DNA of 64,000 nucleotides, taken from positions 17,073-81,072 of the forward strand of contig JADGPJ010000002.1 of assembly GCA_017882505.1 (NCBI GenBank). The letters run 5' to 3'. This stretch comes from Solirubrobacterales bacterium (GTDB lineage Bacteria > Actinomycetota > Thermoleophilia > Solirubrobacterales > 70-9). This document shows positions 51,068 to 60,942 of the stretch, piece after piece. The notes under the pieces were generated by a model that was given only the letters and a program-made list of their open reading frames with translations, did not search any database and was not told the origin of the DNA. Made by a program: the position numbers and the translations under genes. Positions within the stretch are counted from its first letter, which is position 1. The number at the start of each line of letters is the position of its first letter.

Positions 51068-52348
51068 CTAGACCGCGGTCGGAGAGAGCTGCGGGTAGAG
51101 CGGGTAGCGATCGATCAGCGACGCGGTCCGGCCCTGGAGGCCGTCCTTCTCGAAGACGAAGTCACCGTTGAGGGCGATCGCGATCACCCTGGCGATCTCG
51201 GTCATGTCGTCCTCGACCATGCCACGGGTGGTCAGCGCCGGGGTGCCGATCCGCAGCCCCGACGGATTCATCGGAGGCCGCTCGTCGAACGGGATTGCGT
51301 TGCGGTTGACGGTGATCCCGATCGCCTCGAGCCGGTCCTCGGCGCTCTGGCCGTCGAGCCCGGTGGGGGTAAGGTCGACCAGGACCAGGTGGACGTCGGT
51401 GCCGCCGGTGAGGACCGGGATGCCTCCACCTTCGAGTCCGGCGGCAAGCGCCCGCGCGTTGGCGACGGTCTGGCGCTGACGCGCCCGGAACGGCGCCGTC
51501 GCCGCGATCCGCATCGCCACCGCCTTGGCGGCGATCGTGTGCATCAGCGGGCCGCCCTGCTGGCCGGGGAAGATCGCTTTGTCGACCGCTTTGGCGTGCT
51601 CCTCGCGGCAGAGGATCATGCCGCTGCGGGGGCCGCAGAGGGTCTTGTGGATCGTCGTCGTGACGACGTCGGCGTGCTCGACCGGGTTCGGGTGCTCGCC
51701 GGCGGCGACGAGGCCGGCGAAGTGGGCCATGTCGACCATCAACTTCGCTCCGACCGAGTCGGCGATCTCGCGGAAGGCGGCGAAGTCGAGCTGGCGCGGG
51801 TAGGCGGACCAGCCGGCGACGATCAGCTTCGGCTTGTGCTCGTTCGCCAGGCGCTCGACCTCCTCCATGTCGACCCGGAAGTCCTCACGGCTGACGTGGT
51901 AGGCGACCGGCTCGTAGAGCTTGCCGGAGACGTTCAGTTTCATCCCGTGGCTGAGGTGGCCGCCGTGGTCGAGCGCGAGGCCGAGAATCGTGTCACCGGG
52001 TTCGATCAGCGCCATGTAGGCGGCGTTGTTGGCCTGGGCGCCGGCGTGGGCCTGAACGTTGGCGTGCTCGGCGCCGAAGAGCTCCTTGGCGCGGTCGATC
52101 GCCAACTGCTCGGCGACGTCGACCTCCTCGCAGCCGCCGTAGTAGCGGCGGCCCGGATAGCCCTCGGCGTACTTGTTGGTCAGCACCGAGCCGACCGCTT
52201 CGAGGATCGCCTGCGGGACGAAGTTCTCCGAGGCGATCATCTCCAGGGTGCGCTGCTGGCGCCGTAGCTCGGCGTCGAGGACGGCGGCGATCTCACCGTC
52301 GACCTCGGCCAGGGGTGCGGTTTGGAAGTTCTCCGGCAACTCGCTCAC
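51068..52348 (-). CDS. glyA: Serine hydroxymethyltransferase
   Basis: GTG start; [62 protein letters not shown]. Confidence 0.97.
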   Translation of the reverse strand: MSELPENFQTAPLAEVDGEIAAVLDAELRRQQRTLEMIASENFVPQAILEAVGSVLTNKYAEGYPGRRYYGGCEEVDVAEQLAIDRAKELFGAEHANVQAHAGAQANNAAYMALIEPGDTILGLALDHGGHLSHGMKLNVSGKLYEPVAYHVSREDFRVDMEEVERLANEHKPKLIVAGWSAYPRQLDFAAFREIADSVGAKLMVDMAHFAGLVAAGEHPNPVEHADVVTTTIHKTLCGPRSGMILCREEHAKAVDKAIFPGQQGGPLMHTIAAKAVAMRIAATAPFRARQRQTVANARALAAGLEGGGIPVLTGGTDVHLVLVDLTPTGLDGQSAEDRLEAIGITVNRNAIPFDERPPMNPSGLRIGTPALTTRGMVEDDMTEIARVIAIALNGDFVFEKDGLQGRTASLIDRYPLYPQLSPTAV

Positions 52349-52388
52349 AGAGGGCGACCATAGCAACGGCCCGGGATAGTCTCGCCAG

Positions 52389-53153
52389 GTGAAATACCGC
52401 CTACCGATCCTCGCCGCCGTCCTCCTCGCCGCCGCCGCGCTGCCGGCCGCGACCCAGGCCAAGGTCGAGAATCCCTGCCAGGGACCCGAAGCCCACGAGC
52501 TCCTCTGCCCCAACCTGCGTATCGGGGCGCCATCCGAACTCTACGTCCAGGACGCCGGCCTCGGGCGCCAGCTGCTGCGGGCGACGAGCGACGTGCGCAG
52601 CCGCGGTCGCGGCCCGATGGAGCTGCGCGGTCATCGTGACGGGCGCCGGACCATGCGCACCAACCAGCGGATCTACCGGGTCGGCGGCGGCCACCTCGAC
52701 GTCCGCAGCCAAGCCACCCTCAACTTCACCAACGTCGGCTACTACTGGGGAGGCTCCTACTGGAAGGTCCACCAGCTGGCTCGCTTCGAGCTGCGACGCG
52801 CCAGCCCCGGCGGCGAGCTCGGCCCCGTCGTCCGCGTCGGACCCAAGCTCAACTACTGCATGCGCGACCTCGAGCGCACGCGCCCGGGTGCCCACTCGCC
52901 GTCCACTCGTCATTACCCCGGCTGTAATCAGAACCCGTACCAGGACCACGTCACGCTGGGAACCTCGGTCGGCTGGTCGGACATCTACCCCGCCGACTAC
53001 GACAAGCAGTGGGTCAACGTCGCCGGCCTGCGCGGCTGCTTCGCGCTGACGATGACGGTCGACCCCCAGCACCTGCTCTTCGAGTCCAACGAGAACGACA
53101 ACACCTCCCGCCGCCTGGTCCGCCTGCCCTTCCGCGGCGACACGGGCTGCTAG
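52389..53153 (+). CDS. Secreted lysyl-oxidase-like protein
   Basis: Signal peptide; [86 protein letters not shown]. Confidence 0.6.
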   Translation: MKYRLPILAAVLLAAAALPAATQAKVENPCQGPEAHELLCPNLRIGAPSELYVQDAGLGRQLLRATSDVRSRGRGPMELRGHRDGRRTMRTNQRIYRVGGGHLDVRSQATLNFTNVGYYWGGSYWKVHQLARFELRRASPGGELGPVVRVGPKLNYCMRDLERTRPGAHSPSTRHYPGCNQNPYQDHVTLGTSVGWSDIYPADYDKQWVNVAGLRGCFALTMTVDPQHLLFESNENDNTSRRLVRLPFRGDTGC

Positions 53154-53155
53154 CT

Positions 53156-53806
53156 CTAGCCGAGGCCGACCGAGGCCAGGGCGCTGGCGAGGTCGCCCGG
53201 GGAGAGCGCGCCCTGGCGCAGGATCTCCCAGCCACCGTCCTCCTCGATCGTGGCGATGTCGACCACGGTCGAGGGCAACCCGGTCAGCTCGCCGCCGTCG
53301 ATCGCCAGGTCGGCGCCGGCGATGACCGAGGCGGGTACGTCGGCGAACTTGCCGGGAGGCGGCTCGCCGCTGAGGTTCGCCGAGGTCTGGAAGACCGGGC
53401 ACATGGCGCCGGCCAGGGGACCGGCGAGAAGGCGGATGCCGAGCCGCCCGACGTCCTCGCGGCAAGCCAGCGGGTAGCGGTGCCCGGGGTTGGCGACGAC
53501 GAGCGTGACCGGGCCGGGGAGCAGGGCGCTGACGACCGCCGCCGTGCGCGGGCCGAGGCCGGCGACAAGCTCCCGCATCGCCAGCGGCGAGAAGTACATG
53601 ACCGCCGAGGATTTGCCCTCGTCGCGCCCCTTGAGGCGGTGGATCCGGGCGATCGCCGAGACGTCGAGCGGATCGCAGGCGAGGCCGTAGAGACCGTCGG
53701 AGGGGAAGACGACGACGCCGCCGGCGGACACGCAGCGCTGCAGCTCCTTGCGGGCGGTGCCGCTTGCCGCCGAGATGACCCGGGTCCTGTCCTCTGCGCT
53801 CACCAC
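53156..53806 (-). CDS. Sua5/YciO/YrdC family threonylcarbamoyl-AMP synthase
   Basis: GGVVVFPSDGLYGLACDPLDVSAIARIHRLKGRDEGKSSAVMYFS; TSANLSGEPPP. Confidence 0.93.
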   Translation of the reverse strand: MVSAEDRTRVISAASGTARKELQRCVSAGGVVVFPSDGLYGLACDPLDVSAIARIHRLKGRDEGKSSAVMYFSPLAMRELVAGLGPRTAAVVSALLPGPVTLVVANPGHRYPLACREDVGRLGIRLLAGPLAGAMCPVFQTSANLSGEPPPGKFADVPASVIAGADLAIDGGELTGLPSTVVDIATIEEDGGWEILRQGALSPGDLASALASVGLG

Positions 53807-54672
53807 TCACCCACCACGACCCGCTCGATGCCGGCCAGGTCGGCTCGGACGTCGACGGACGGGAATCCGACCGCGCCCAGCATCGCGGCCACGGCGCCGG
53901 CCTGTCCCTCCCCGACCTCCAGCGCCATCGCCGCCGAACTCGCGCCTTGTTGCGTATGGCCGAACAAAGCCCGAACTCGACCGCCGAGCAGGGCACGGTA
54001 GGCATCGAGGCCGTCAGTGCCGGCGAGCAGGGCCTCGCGGGGCTCCCACTGGGTCACCTCGGGTTGGAGGGACGCCCAGTCGGCCTCGGCGACGTAGGGA
54101 AGGTTGGCGACGATCAGGTCGAAGCCCTCCCCCGCCGGGATCGAGCCGTCGAGGAAACGGACGCGGTCGGCCAGGCCGAGGCGCTCGGCGTTGCCGCGCG
54201 CCACCTCCAGCGCCCGGGGCGAGGTGTCCGTCGCCGTGATCTCACAGCCCGGGAGCTCGGCGGCGATCGCCAGGGCGATCGCGCCGGATCCGGTGCCGAC
54301 GTCGAGCACGGTCGCCGGGCGGCGCTCCAGCGCCAGTTCGACCAGCAGCTCGGTCTCCGGGCGCGGCACCAGGACCCGCCGGTCGACCGCCAGCTCGATG
54401 TTGCGGAAGCCTTTGCGGCCGACGATGTAGGCGACCGGCTCGCGCCGCAGCCGCCGCCGCACCATTTCACCGAAGAGTCGCGCCGCCGCGGGCGGCACCT
54501 CCGCCCCGGGATCGGCGACCAACGCCGCTCGGTCGACACCCATCGCCTCGGCGAGCAGCAGTTCGGCGTCGAGCCTGGCCTGTTCCACGCCGGCAGCCCG
54601 CATCGCATCGACGGCCGCATGCATCGCTTCGCGAATTTCCGACATCTCAGCTGCGGTGGCGACCGAGGTCAC
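53800..54672 (-). CDS. prmC: Release factor glutamine methyltransferase
   Basis: EPVAYIVGRKGFRNIELAVDRRVLVPRPETELLVE; VLDVGTGSGAIALAIA; DLIVANLPYV (NPPY variant). Confidence 0.94.
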   Translation of the reverse strand: MTSVATAAEMSEIREAMHAAVDAMRAAGVEQARLDAELLLAEAMGVDRAALVADPGAEVPPAAARLFGEMVRRRLRREPVAYIVGRKGFRNIELAVDRRVLVPRPETELLVELALERRPATVLDVGTGSGAIALAIAAELPGCEITATDTSPRALEVARGNAERLGLADRVRFLDGSIPAGEGFDLIVANLPYVAEADWASLQPEVTQWEPREALLAGTDGLDAYRALLGGRVRALFGHTQQGASSAAMALEVGEGQAGAVAAMLGAVGFPSVDVRADLAGIERVVVGEW

Positions 54673-54677
54673 TCACA

Positions 54678-55742
54678 TCAGCCAACCGTGGCGGTCTCGA
54701 GGCGCTGGCGCTTCTCCTCCGCTGCCAGCGCGTCGGTGAACTCCGAAAGGTCGCCGCCGAGCACGCCGTCGAGGTTGTGCGAGGTCAGCTTGATCCTGTG
54801 GTCGGTGACCCGGCCCTGGGGGAAGTTGTAGGTGCGAACCTTCTCGGAGCGCTCGCCGCTGCCGACCTGGGCCTTGCGCTCGGAGGCGATCTTCGCCTGC
54901 TGTTCGGCCAGCTCGCGCTCGTAGAGGCGAGCGCGCAGCACCCGCATCGCCCGGTCCTTGTTCTGAAGCTGGGACTTCTCGTCCTGCATCGAGACGACGA
55001 TGCCCGTCGGTTTGTGGGTGATCCGCACGGCCGAGTCGGTCGTGTTGACCGACTGCCCGCCCGGTCCGGAGGAGCGGTAGACGTCGACCTGGAGATCGTT
55101 CTGGTCGACCTCGACCTCGACCTCCTCGGCCTCGGGCAGGACGGCGATGGTCGCGGTCGAGGTGTGGATTCGACCCTGCGACTCGGTCTCGGGGACGCGC
55201 TGGACCCGGTGGGTCCCTCCCTCGAACTTGAAGACCGAGTAGGCCCCGTCTCCCTTCACGCCGAGGGTGACCTCCTTGAAGCCACCGACCTCGGAAACCG
55301 ACTGCGAGAGGATCTCGGTCGAGAAGCCGCGCTCCTCGGCGTAACGGGTCAGCATCTTGTAGAGGTCGCCGGCGAACAGAGCCGCCTCGTCCCCCCCGGT
55401 TCCGGCCCTGATCTCGACGATCACGTTCTTGTCGTCGTTGGGGTCCCGCTCGACCATCGCCAGCCGGATCTCCTCTTCGAGCTCCGCCAGCCGCGCCGGT
55501 GCCTCGTCGACGACCTTGCGCATTTCGGCGTCCTCGGCCTCGGCGAGCAGCTCCCGCGCCCCTTCGAGATCGTCCTTCAGCGTCGAGTACTCCCCTGCCA
55601 GCTCGCGAGCCGGCTGCAGGTCCCTGTATTCACGCCCCACCTCGGCGTAGCGCTCGCGGTCCGCGATCACCGCAGGGTCGGACATCTGCCCCTCCAACTC
55701 GGAGAAGCGCGCCTCAATCTGCTCAACAAGCTGATCGATCAT
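54678..55742 (-). CDS. prfA: Peptide chain release factor 1
   Basis: GTGGDEAALFAGDLYKMLTRYAEERGF; RSSGPGGQSVNTTDSAVRITHKPTGIVVSMQDEKSQLQNK. Confidence 0.98.
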   Translation of the reverse strand: MIDQLVEQIEARFSELEGQMSDPAVIADRERYAEVGREYRDLQPARELAGEYSTLKDDLEGARELLAEAEDAEMRKVVDEAPARLAELEEEIRLAMVERDPNDDKNVIVEIRAGTGGDEAALFAGDLYKMLTRYAEERGFSTEILSQSVSEVGGFKEVTLGVKGDGAYSVFKFEGGTHRVQRVPETESQGRIHTSTATIAVLPEAEEVEVEVDQNDLQVDVYRSSGPGGQSVNTTDSAVRITHKPTGIVVSMQDEKSQLQNKDRAMRVLRARLYERELAEQQAKIASERKAQVGSGERSEKVRTYNFPQGRVTDHRIKLTSHNLDGVLGGDLSEFTDALAAEEKRQRLETATVG

Positions 55743-55794
55743 GGAGACAAGATAGACGGGAGAGCCACGTCGCCGACCCGGCTCGCCGCCTGTC

Positions 55795-56811
55795 TCAGGC
55801 GACTATCTCGATGTGCTGCTGCTTGGCGGCCTCCTCGGGATTCTCCCGAGCGAGGACGGCATTCAAGGAGGCGATCGCAACCGCGAGCTGCTCTTCGTCC
55901 GGCTCGCGGGTGGTCAGGTTCTGCAGCATCAGCCCTGGCCACATCACCGCCCGAACCCAGCGTTTGCGCCGGTTTTTGCCCGCCCACTTGATCACCTCGT
56001 AGGAGAGGCCGGCGATCAGCGGTATGCCGAGGATGCGTGAGAGCACCAGCCAGTACCAGGCGGGCAGTCCGATCGGGGCGAAGACGAAGATCGCCAGCAC
56101 CATCACGATCAGCAGGAAGCTGGTGCCGCAGCGCGGGTGCAACCGCGAGTAGAGCTTGGCCCGCGAGGGGACCAGCTCGTCTTCGGCCTCGTAGCAGGAG
56201 ATCGTCTTGTGCTCGGCGCCGTGGTACTCGAAGACCCGCCGCAGATCCGGCATCCTGCTGATCGCGGCGATGTAGCCGATGAAGATCCCCGTCCGCAGCA
56301 GGCCCTCGATCAGCCAGAAGAGGAAGGGTGAGCCGAGCTGGTCCTTGATCAGGCTGGTCAGACCGACCGGGACGACGAAGAAGAGGCCGACCGAGAGCAG
56401 CAGCGAGAAGACGATCGTCAGACCCCAGACCCAGCCGCCGATCTCCTCTTTCTCGCCCTCTTCGTCCTCCTCCATCTGGGCGTTGGCCGAGATCGCAAGA
56501 GCTTTGAAGCCGATCTTCATCGACTCGCCGAGGGCGACGACGCCGCGGAGCACCGGCAGGCGCCAGATCCGGTGACGCCGGGCCCAGGGGACCAGCTTCT
56601 CGGACTCGATTTCGATCTGGCCCTCGGGTGTGCGCACCGCGACCGCCCAGACCGAGACGCCGCGCATCATCACGCCCTCCAGCACCGCCTGCCCACCGAC
56701 CGGCGCGTCGCGCTTGGCGACCAGAGCGCCGTCGGGCATGCGGAGCTCGTCACCGCCGCCGTTGGCGGAGGTGACCTGGGATGCCTGTGCCGAGCCCGCC
56801 GGCGGGCTCAC
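55795..56811 (-). CDS. DUF1385 family membrane protein
   Basis: VGGQAVLEGVMMRGVSVWAVAVRTPEG; FEYHGAEHKTISCYEAEDEL; HPRCGTSFLLIV. Confidence 0.93.
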   Translation of the reverse strand: MSPPAGSAQASQVTSANGGGDELRMPDGALVAKRDAPVGGQAVLEGVMMRGVSVWAVAVRTPEGQIEIESEKLVPWARRHRIWRLPVLRGVVALGESMKIGFKALAISANAQMEEDEEGEKEEIGGWVWGLTIVFSLLLSVGLFFVVPVGLTSLIKDQLGSPFLFWLIEGLLRTGIFIGYIAAISRMPDLRRVFEYHGAEHKTISCYEAEDELVPSRAKLYSRLHPRCGTSFLLIVMVLAIFVFAPIGLPAWYWLVLSRILGIPLIAGLSYEVIKWAGKNRRKRWVRAVMWPGLMLQNLTTREPDEEQLAVAIASLNAVLARENPEEAAKQQHIEIVA

Positions 56812-56814
56812 CGG

Positions 56815-57027
56815 CTACTTCCCGGCCCGGTGCTTGGCAGCGCGGCGCTGGAAGCGCTCGACGCGGCCACCGGTGTCAACCAGCTTCTGCTTGCCGGTGT
56901 AGAACGGATGGCACTCTGAGCAGAGCTCTACATGGAGGTCGTCCTTGGTCGACCGCGTGTAGAACTGATTGCCGCACGAGCAATGCACGTTGGCAAGCGT
57001 GTAATCGGGGTGAATTCCAGTCTTCAT
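56815..57027 (-). CDS. rpmE: 50S ribosomal protein L31 (zinc-binding form)
   Basis: [59 protein letters not shown]. Confidence 0.97.
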   Translation of the reverse strand: MKTGIHPDYTLANVHCSCGNQFYTRSTKDDLHVELCSECHPFYTGKQKLVDTGGRVERFQRRAAKHRAGK

Positions 57028-57046
57028 CCCCATTAAGTCTAGAGGA

Positions 57047-58600
57047 GTGCGCAGGTGCTGCCGATACCACCAGGTGACAACCGCCGGACCGGCACCGCAA
57101 ACCGCGAGCACGCGCGCTCTGCGCATCGCGATCGGGGCATTGCTTTTCGGCGGCGCGGCCCTGGTGGCCCTCCACGACTGGCTCGGTATCGGCGGCTCCA
57201 GCCTCGACTCGACCGTCAATGGACCTCTGTACGACGCGGTGATCGCCAGCGCCGGCGTCGCCTGCCTCCTCAAGGCGCGCGGGGCCGGCCGCGAGCGTTC
57301 CGCCTGGCTGGCGATCTCAGCGGCGATCTTCGCCTGGGCCGCCGCCGAGGTCTACTGGGCCGCGTTCATCGAAAACGACCCCTCGGCCCCGTACCCCTCT
57401 CCCGCCGACATCGGCTATCTCGCCTTCTATCCGCTGGCGGCGACCAGCGTCTACCTGCTGATCCGCGAAAGGACCCGCGAGTTGGACTGGCGGTTGTGGA
57501 TGGACGGCCTGATCGCGGCACTTGCCACGGCTGCCCTCGGCACCGCGATCGTCTTCGAATACGTCGCCAACCGAGCTACCGGCACCCGGCTTCAGGTCAC
57601 GACGACGCTGGCCTACCCGCTCGGCGACATCCTGATGCTCTCCCTGGTGGTCGGCGTCGTCGCGCTCACCCGCTGGCGACCGGGCCGGATCTGGTTGCTG
57701 CTGCTGGCGGGCCTGGGTGCGCTGGTGGTCGCCGATATCGCCTACACGCTGGAATCGACCGGCGGTGGCGAATTCACCTCGTACTGGATCGAACCGATCT
57801 ACCTGCTCGGGGCGGTCTTCCTCGGCGCCGAGGCCTGGCAGGCGCAGACCGCAGAGATCCAGCCCGCCGCCCGCTTCGACGGCTGGCGCGAGCTGATGGT
57901 CCCGGTCTTCTTCACGGCCGTGATGATCGGGCTGTTCGCGATTCAGTATTCGAGGGGATCCACCCGACTGTCGGTGATGCTGACGGGGGCGACGATGCTC
58001 GCGGTCGTCGCCCGGCTGGCGATCGGCGTGCGGGAGAACAAGCGCCTGCTCGAACAGGTGCAGACCGATCACCTGACCGGGCTCGGCAACCAGGGGCGGA
58101 TGCAGGTGGACCTGGAGGCCCGCTGCGGGCGGGCTGCCGAAGAGCCGGTGACCCTGCTCCTGCTCGACCTCAACGGCTTCAAGCGCTTCAACGACACCTT
58201 CGGCCACCCGGCCGGCGACGAGATGCTGGCTCGATTGGGCCGCCAGCTGAGAGCGGCCGTCAGCGGCAACGGATTCGCCTACCGCGTCGGCGGCGACGAG
58301 TTCGCGGTCCTGATCGACGGCGACGCCGAGGATGAGGACCGCGTCGGCAAGCGAGCGGCGGAAGCCCTTACCGCGCGCGGAAGGGGCTTCGAGGTAGGAG
58401 CCTCCTGGGGAGCGGTCTCGATTCCCGCCGAAGCCGATACTCCAAGCGCCGCGATGCGGCTCGCCGACGTGCGGATGTACGCGCAGAAGGAGTCGCGCCG
58501 TCTCGCCGAGCCCGGCGAGTTCGACGAGCTCACCGCCGCCGAACTGCAGGTGGGCTCAGAGCTTCCGCGAGACGGAAAAGCCGTCGAGAAGCAAGAGTAG
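57047..58600 (+). CDS. Multi-TM GGDEF domain diguanylate cyclase-like protein
   Basis: Many TM segments; [54 protein letters not shown]. Confidence 0.92.
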   Translation: MRRCCRYHQVTTAGPAPQTASTRALRIAIGALLFGGAALVALHDWLGIGGSSLDSTVNGPLYDAVIASAGVACLLKARGAGRERSAWLAISAAIFAWAAAEVYWAAFIENDPSAPYPSPADIGYLAFYPLAATSVYLLIRERTRELDWRLWMDGLIAALATAALGTAIVFEYVANRATGTRLQVTTTLAYPLGDILMLSLVVGVVALTRWRPGRIWLLLLAGLGALVVADIAYTLESTGGGEFTSYWIEPIYLLGAVFLGAEAWQAQTAEIQPAARFDGWRELMVPVFFTAVMIGLFAIQYSRGSTRLSVMLTGATMLAVVARLAIGVRENKRLLEQVQTDHLTGLGNQGRMQVDLEARCGRAAEEPVTLLLLDLNGFKRFNDTFGHPAGDEMLARLGRQLRAAVSGNGFAYRVGGDEFAVLIDGDAEDEDRVGKRAAEALTARGRGFEVGASWGAVSIPAEADTPSAAMRLADVRMYAQKESRRLAEPGEFDELTAAELQVGSELPRDGKAVEKQE

Positions 58601-59170
58601 GACCGCGGTCACCTCGGCCCGACTGGCCGGATCGTCGGAGCGGGCGACCAGCATCGCCGCCTCGTCGAGCGCACCGAGCAGCAGATGCGCCATCGGCTTC
58701 GCCGGCAGCGGGCGGATCTCCCCCGCCTCGATCGCCGCGGTGAGGCTGGCCTCGATCAGGCCGAGGCCGTTGGCGGCGGCGATCTCGCGCCAGCGATCCC
58801 ATCCCAGCACCGCGGGGGCGTCGTGGAGGGCGATCCGCTGCAGCTCCGGCTCCGCGCACTCGTCGAGGAAGGCCTCGACCCCGGCCTTCATCGCCTCCAG
58901 CGGGCTCTCCAGATCCGAGCCGAGAACGACCCTGGCGACGCGCTCCGTCGACTCGGCCTCGAGCCGCTCGTAGACCGCCTCGAGCAGCTCGGCCTTGCCG
59001 CCGAAGTGGTGGTAGAGGGCGCCACGGGTGACCCCGGCCGCGCGCACGATCTCCTCGGTGCCGACGCCGTCGTAGCCGCGCTCGGTGAAGAGGCGACGGG
59101 CGGCGGCCATCAGCGCCCCCCTGGTGACCTCGGTGCGCTCGGCCTGGCTCCGACGTGGATTATCATTCAT
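58556..59170 (-). CDS. TetR family transcriptional regulator
   Basis: LMAAARRLFTERGYDGVGTEEIVRAAGVTRGALYHHFGGKAELLEAVYERLE. Confidence 0.96.
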   Translation of the reverse strand: MNDNPRRSQAERTEVTRGALMAAARRLFTERGYDGVGTEEIVRAAGVTRGALYHHFGGKAELLEAVYERLEAESTERVARVVLGSDLESPLEAMKAGVEAFLDECAEPELQRIALHDAPAVLGWDRWREIAAANGLGLIEASLTAAIEAGEIRPLPAKPMAHLLLGALDEAAMLVARSDDPASRAEVTAVLLLLLDGFSVSRKL

Positions 59171-59182
59171 ACAGTCTGTATG
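59168..59182. promoter_or_regulatory. Candidate TetR operator
   Basis: CATACAG-T-CTGTATG perfect palindrome in divergent tetR/hydrolase gap, overlapping the tetR start codon. Confidence 0.7.
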
Positions 59183-59190
59183 TTATTGAG

Positions 59191-60036
59191 ATGAGCACTG
59201 ATGCGAGCCAGCGTAAGGAAATCGACCTGCCGGCGGGGCGGATTCGGTACCGCGAGGCGGGTACCGGCAAGCCGGTCGTCTTCGTCCACGGCTACCTCGT
59301 CGACGGCCGGCTCTGGGACGGTGTAGTCGACAGGCTCGCCGATCGCTTCCGCTGCATCGCGCCGGACTGGCCGATGGGCGCGCAGCAGATCGCGATGAAG
59401 CCCGCCGCCGACCTCTCCCCTCCCGGTGTCGCGGCGACGATCGCCAGCCTGCTCGACGCCCTCGACCTCGACGACGTCACGATCGTCGGCAACGACTCCG
59501 GCGGCGCCATGTCCCAGGTTCTGGTCACCCGCCACCCGGAGCGAATCGGCCGCCTCGTTCTCACCAACTGCGACACCCACGAGAACTTCCCCCCCGGGAT
59601 CTTCAAGGCGATGCCGCCGCTGGCCAAGCTGCCCGGCGGGATGCTGGCCCTCTCGGCGCCGTTCAGGATCGGGGCCGTCGCCCGCCAGGCCTTCAAGCCG
59701 TTCGCCAGGACTCGAATCCCCGACGATCTCGTCGCCTCCTGGATGGAGCCCGCCACCCGTGACCGCGGCGTCATGCACGACCTCAAGAAGGTCACGGTCG
59801 GAATGAACAAGCGCTACACGCTGGAGGCCGCGGCGAAGCTGCGCGGCTCCGAGCTGCCGATCCTGCTGACCTGGGCCCCCGGCGACAAGTACTTCCCGAT
59901 CTCCTACGCGGAACGCCTTGCGGCCGCAGCCGGGAACGCCCGGATCGTCCCGATCGCGGACTCGAAGACGTTCGTTCCGCTCGATCAGCCCCGGCGCCTT
60001 GCCGAGGAGATTGCGCAGTTTGCAGAATCGTCGTAA
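59191..60036 (+). CDS. Alpha/beta fold hydrolase
   Basis: VVFVHGYLVDGRLWDGVVDRLADRFRCIAPDWPMGA; VGNDSGGAMSQVLV. Confidence 0.92.
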   Translation: MSTDASQRKEIDLPAGRIRYREAGTGKPVVFVHGYLVDGRLWDGVVDRLADRFRCIAPDWPMGAQQIAMKPAADLSPPGVAATIASLLDALDLDDVTIVGNDSGGAMSQVLVTRHPERIGRLVLTNCDTHENFPPGIFKAMPPLAKLPGGMLALSAPFRIGAVARQAFKPFARTRIPDDLVASWMEPATRDRGVMHDLKKVTVGMNKRYTLEAAAKLRGSELPILLTWAPGDKYFPISYAERLAAAAGNARIVPIADSKTFVPLDQPRRLAEEIAQFAESS

Positions 60037-60240
60037 CGGCCGATACGAACACGCGTTCCCAAAAACCCGCAAAGTGCATGTTTTCGTCCGACCGGGGGTG
60101 GAATCTTTCCCAAACCCCCTACAGGACGGAGAGCTGGTGGCCAAGCAAATCTTCGACCAGGACCGGCCCAGGAGCACCATGGCACAGCAACTCGACGAAG
60201 CCTTCGCGGGCTGCGAGGTGTGGACGCTGGCACCGCCGAC

Positions 60241-60942
60241 TCAGCGGCGGAGCAGCCTCGATTTCAGTCCCCGTGCCTCGAGCTCCTCGAGGATCCTCGG
60301 CAGCGCCGCGGTGGTGCGCACCCAGGAGCCCGGCGCGCTGTAGTAGTCCGCATCGTGCAGCAGCAGGATGTCCCCGGCCCGGGCGCCGGCGGTGAGCCGA
60401 CGCGTGATTGACGCCGGGGTCGCCCGCCGTGCCCAGTCCCTGCCCCACTGCGACCACAGCACCGGCCGCCAACCGCGAGCGCGAATCGCGCGCAGGCCGA
60501 TCGCGCTGAAGATCCCGTAGGGGGGCCGGTAGTCGGCGATCGCCTGGCCGCTCGCCTCCTCGATCACGGCCCGGGCGCGTTCAGCGTCCTCGAGCAGCGC
60601 CCGCCCCCCCAGTCTCAGCTGGTTGCGGTGGCGGTGGCAGTGCAGCTCGACCCGGTGCCCGCCGGCGACGATCTCGGCGGCCAGTGCCGGCCGTCGCTCG
60701 ACCTGCTCCCCGGCGAGGAAGAAGGTGGCCTTGGCTCCGGCCTCGCGCAGCGTCTCGAGCACCGCCGGGGTCCCCTGCGGGTGGGGGCCGTCGTCGAAGG
60801 TCAGGGCGACCCCGTCTCCGCCGTCCTCGCGCAGTTTGATGCCGAGCGAATCCCCGAGGCGCGGGATCACCGGCGCCAGCGCCGGCCCCGCGTAGGCGAC
60901 GGTGGCCGCGGTCAGCCCCGCCCCGGCGGCGGCCCTGATCAA
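60241..60942 (-). CDS. Polysaccharide deacetylase family protein
   Basis: GVALTFDDGPHPQGTPAVLETLREAGAKATFFLAGEQVERRPALAAEIVAGGHRVELHCHRH. Confidence 0.95.
   Translation of the reverse strand: MIRAAAGAGLTAATVAYAGPALAPVIPRLGDSLGIKLREDGGDGVALTFDDGPHPQGTPAVLETLREAGAKATFFLAGEQVERRPALAAEIVAGGHRVELHCHRHRNQLRLGGRALLEDAERARAVIEEASGQAIADYRPPYGIFSAIGLRAIRARGWRPVLWSQWGRDWARRATPASITRRLTAGARAGDILLLHDADYYSAPGSWVRTTAALPRILEELEARGLKSRLLRR

Noticed and set aside
60136-60343. Short plus-strand ORF VAKQIFDQDRPRSTMAQQLDEAFAGCEVWTLAPPT...
   Set aside because: Has a plausible GGAG but overlaps the polysaccharide deacetylase antisense and has no recognizable family
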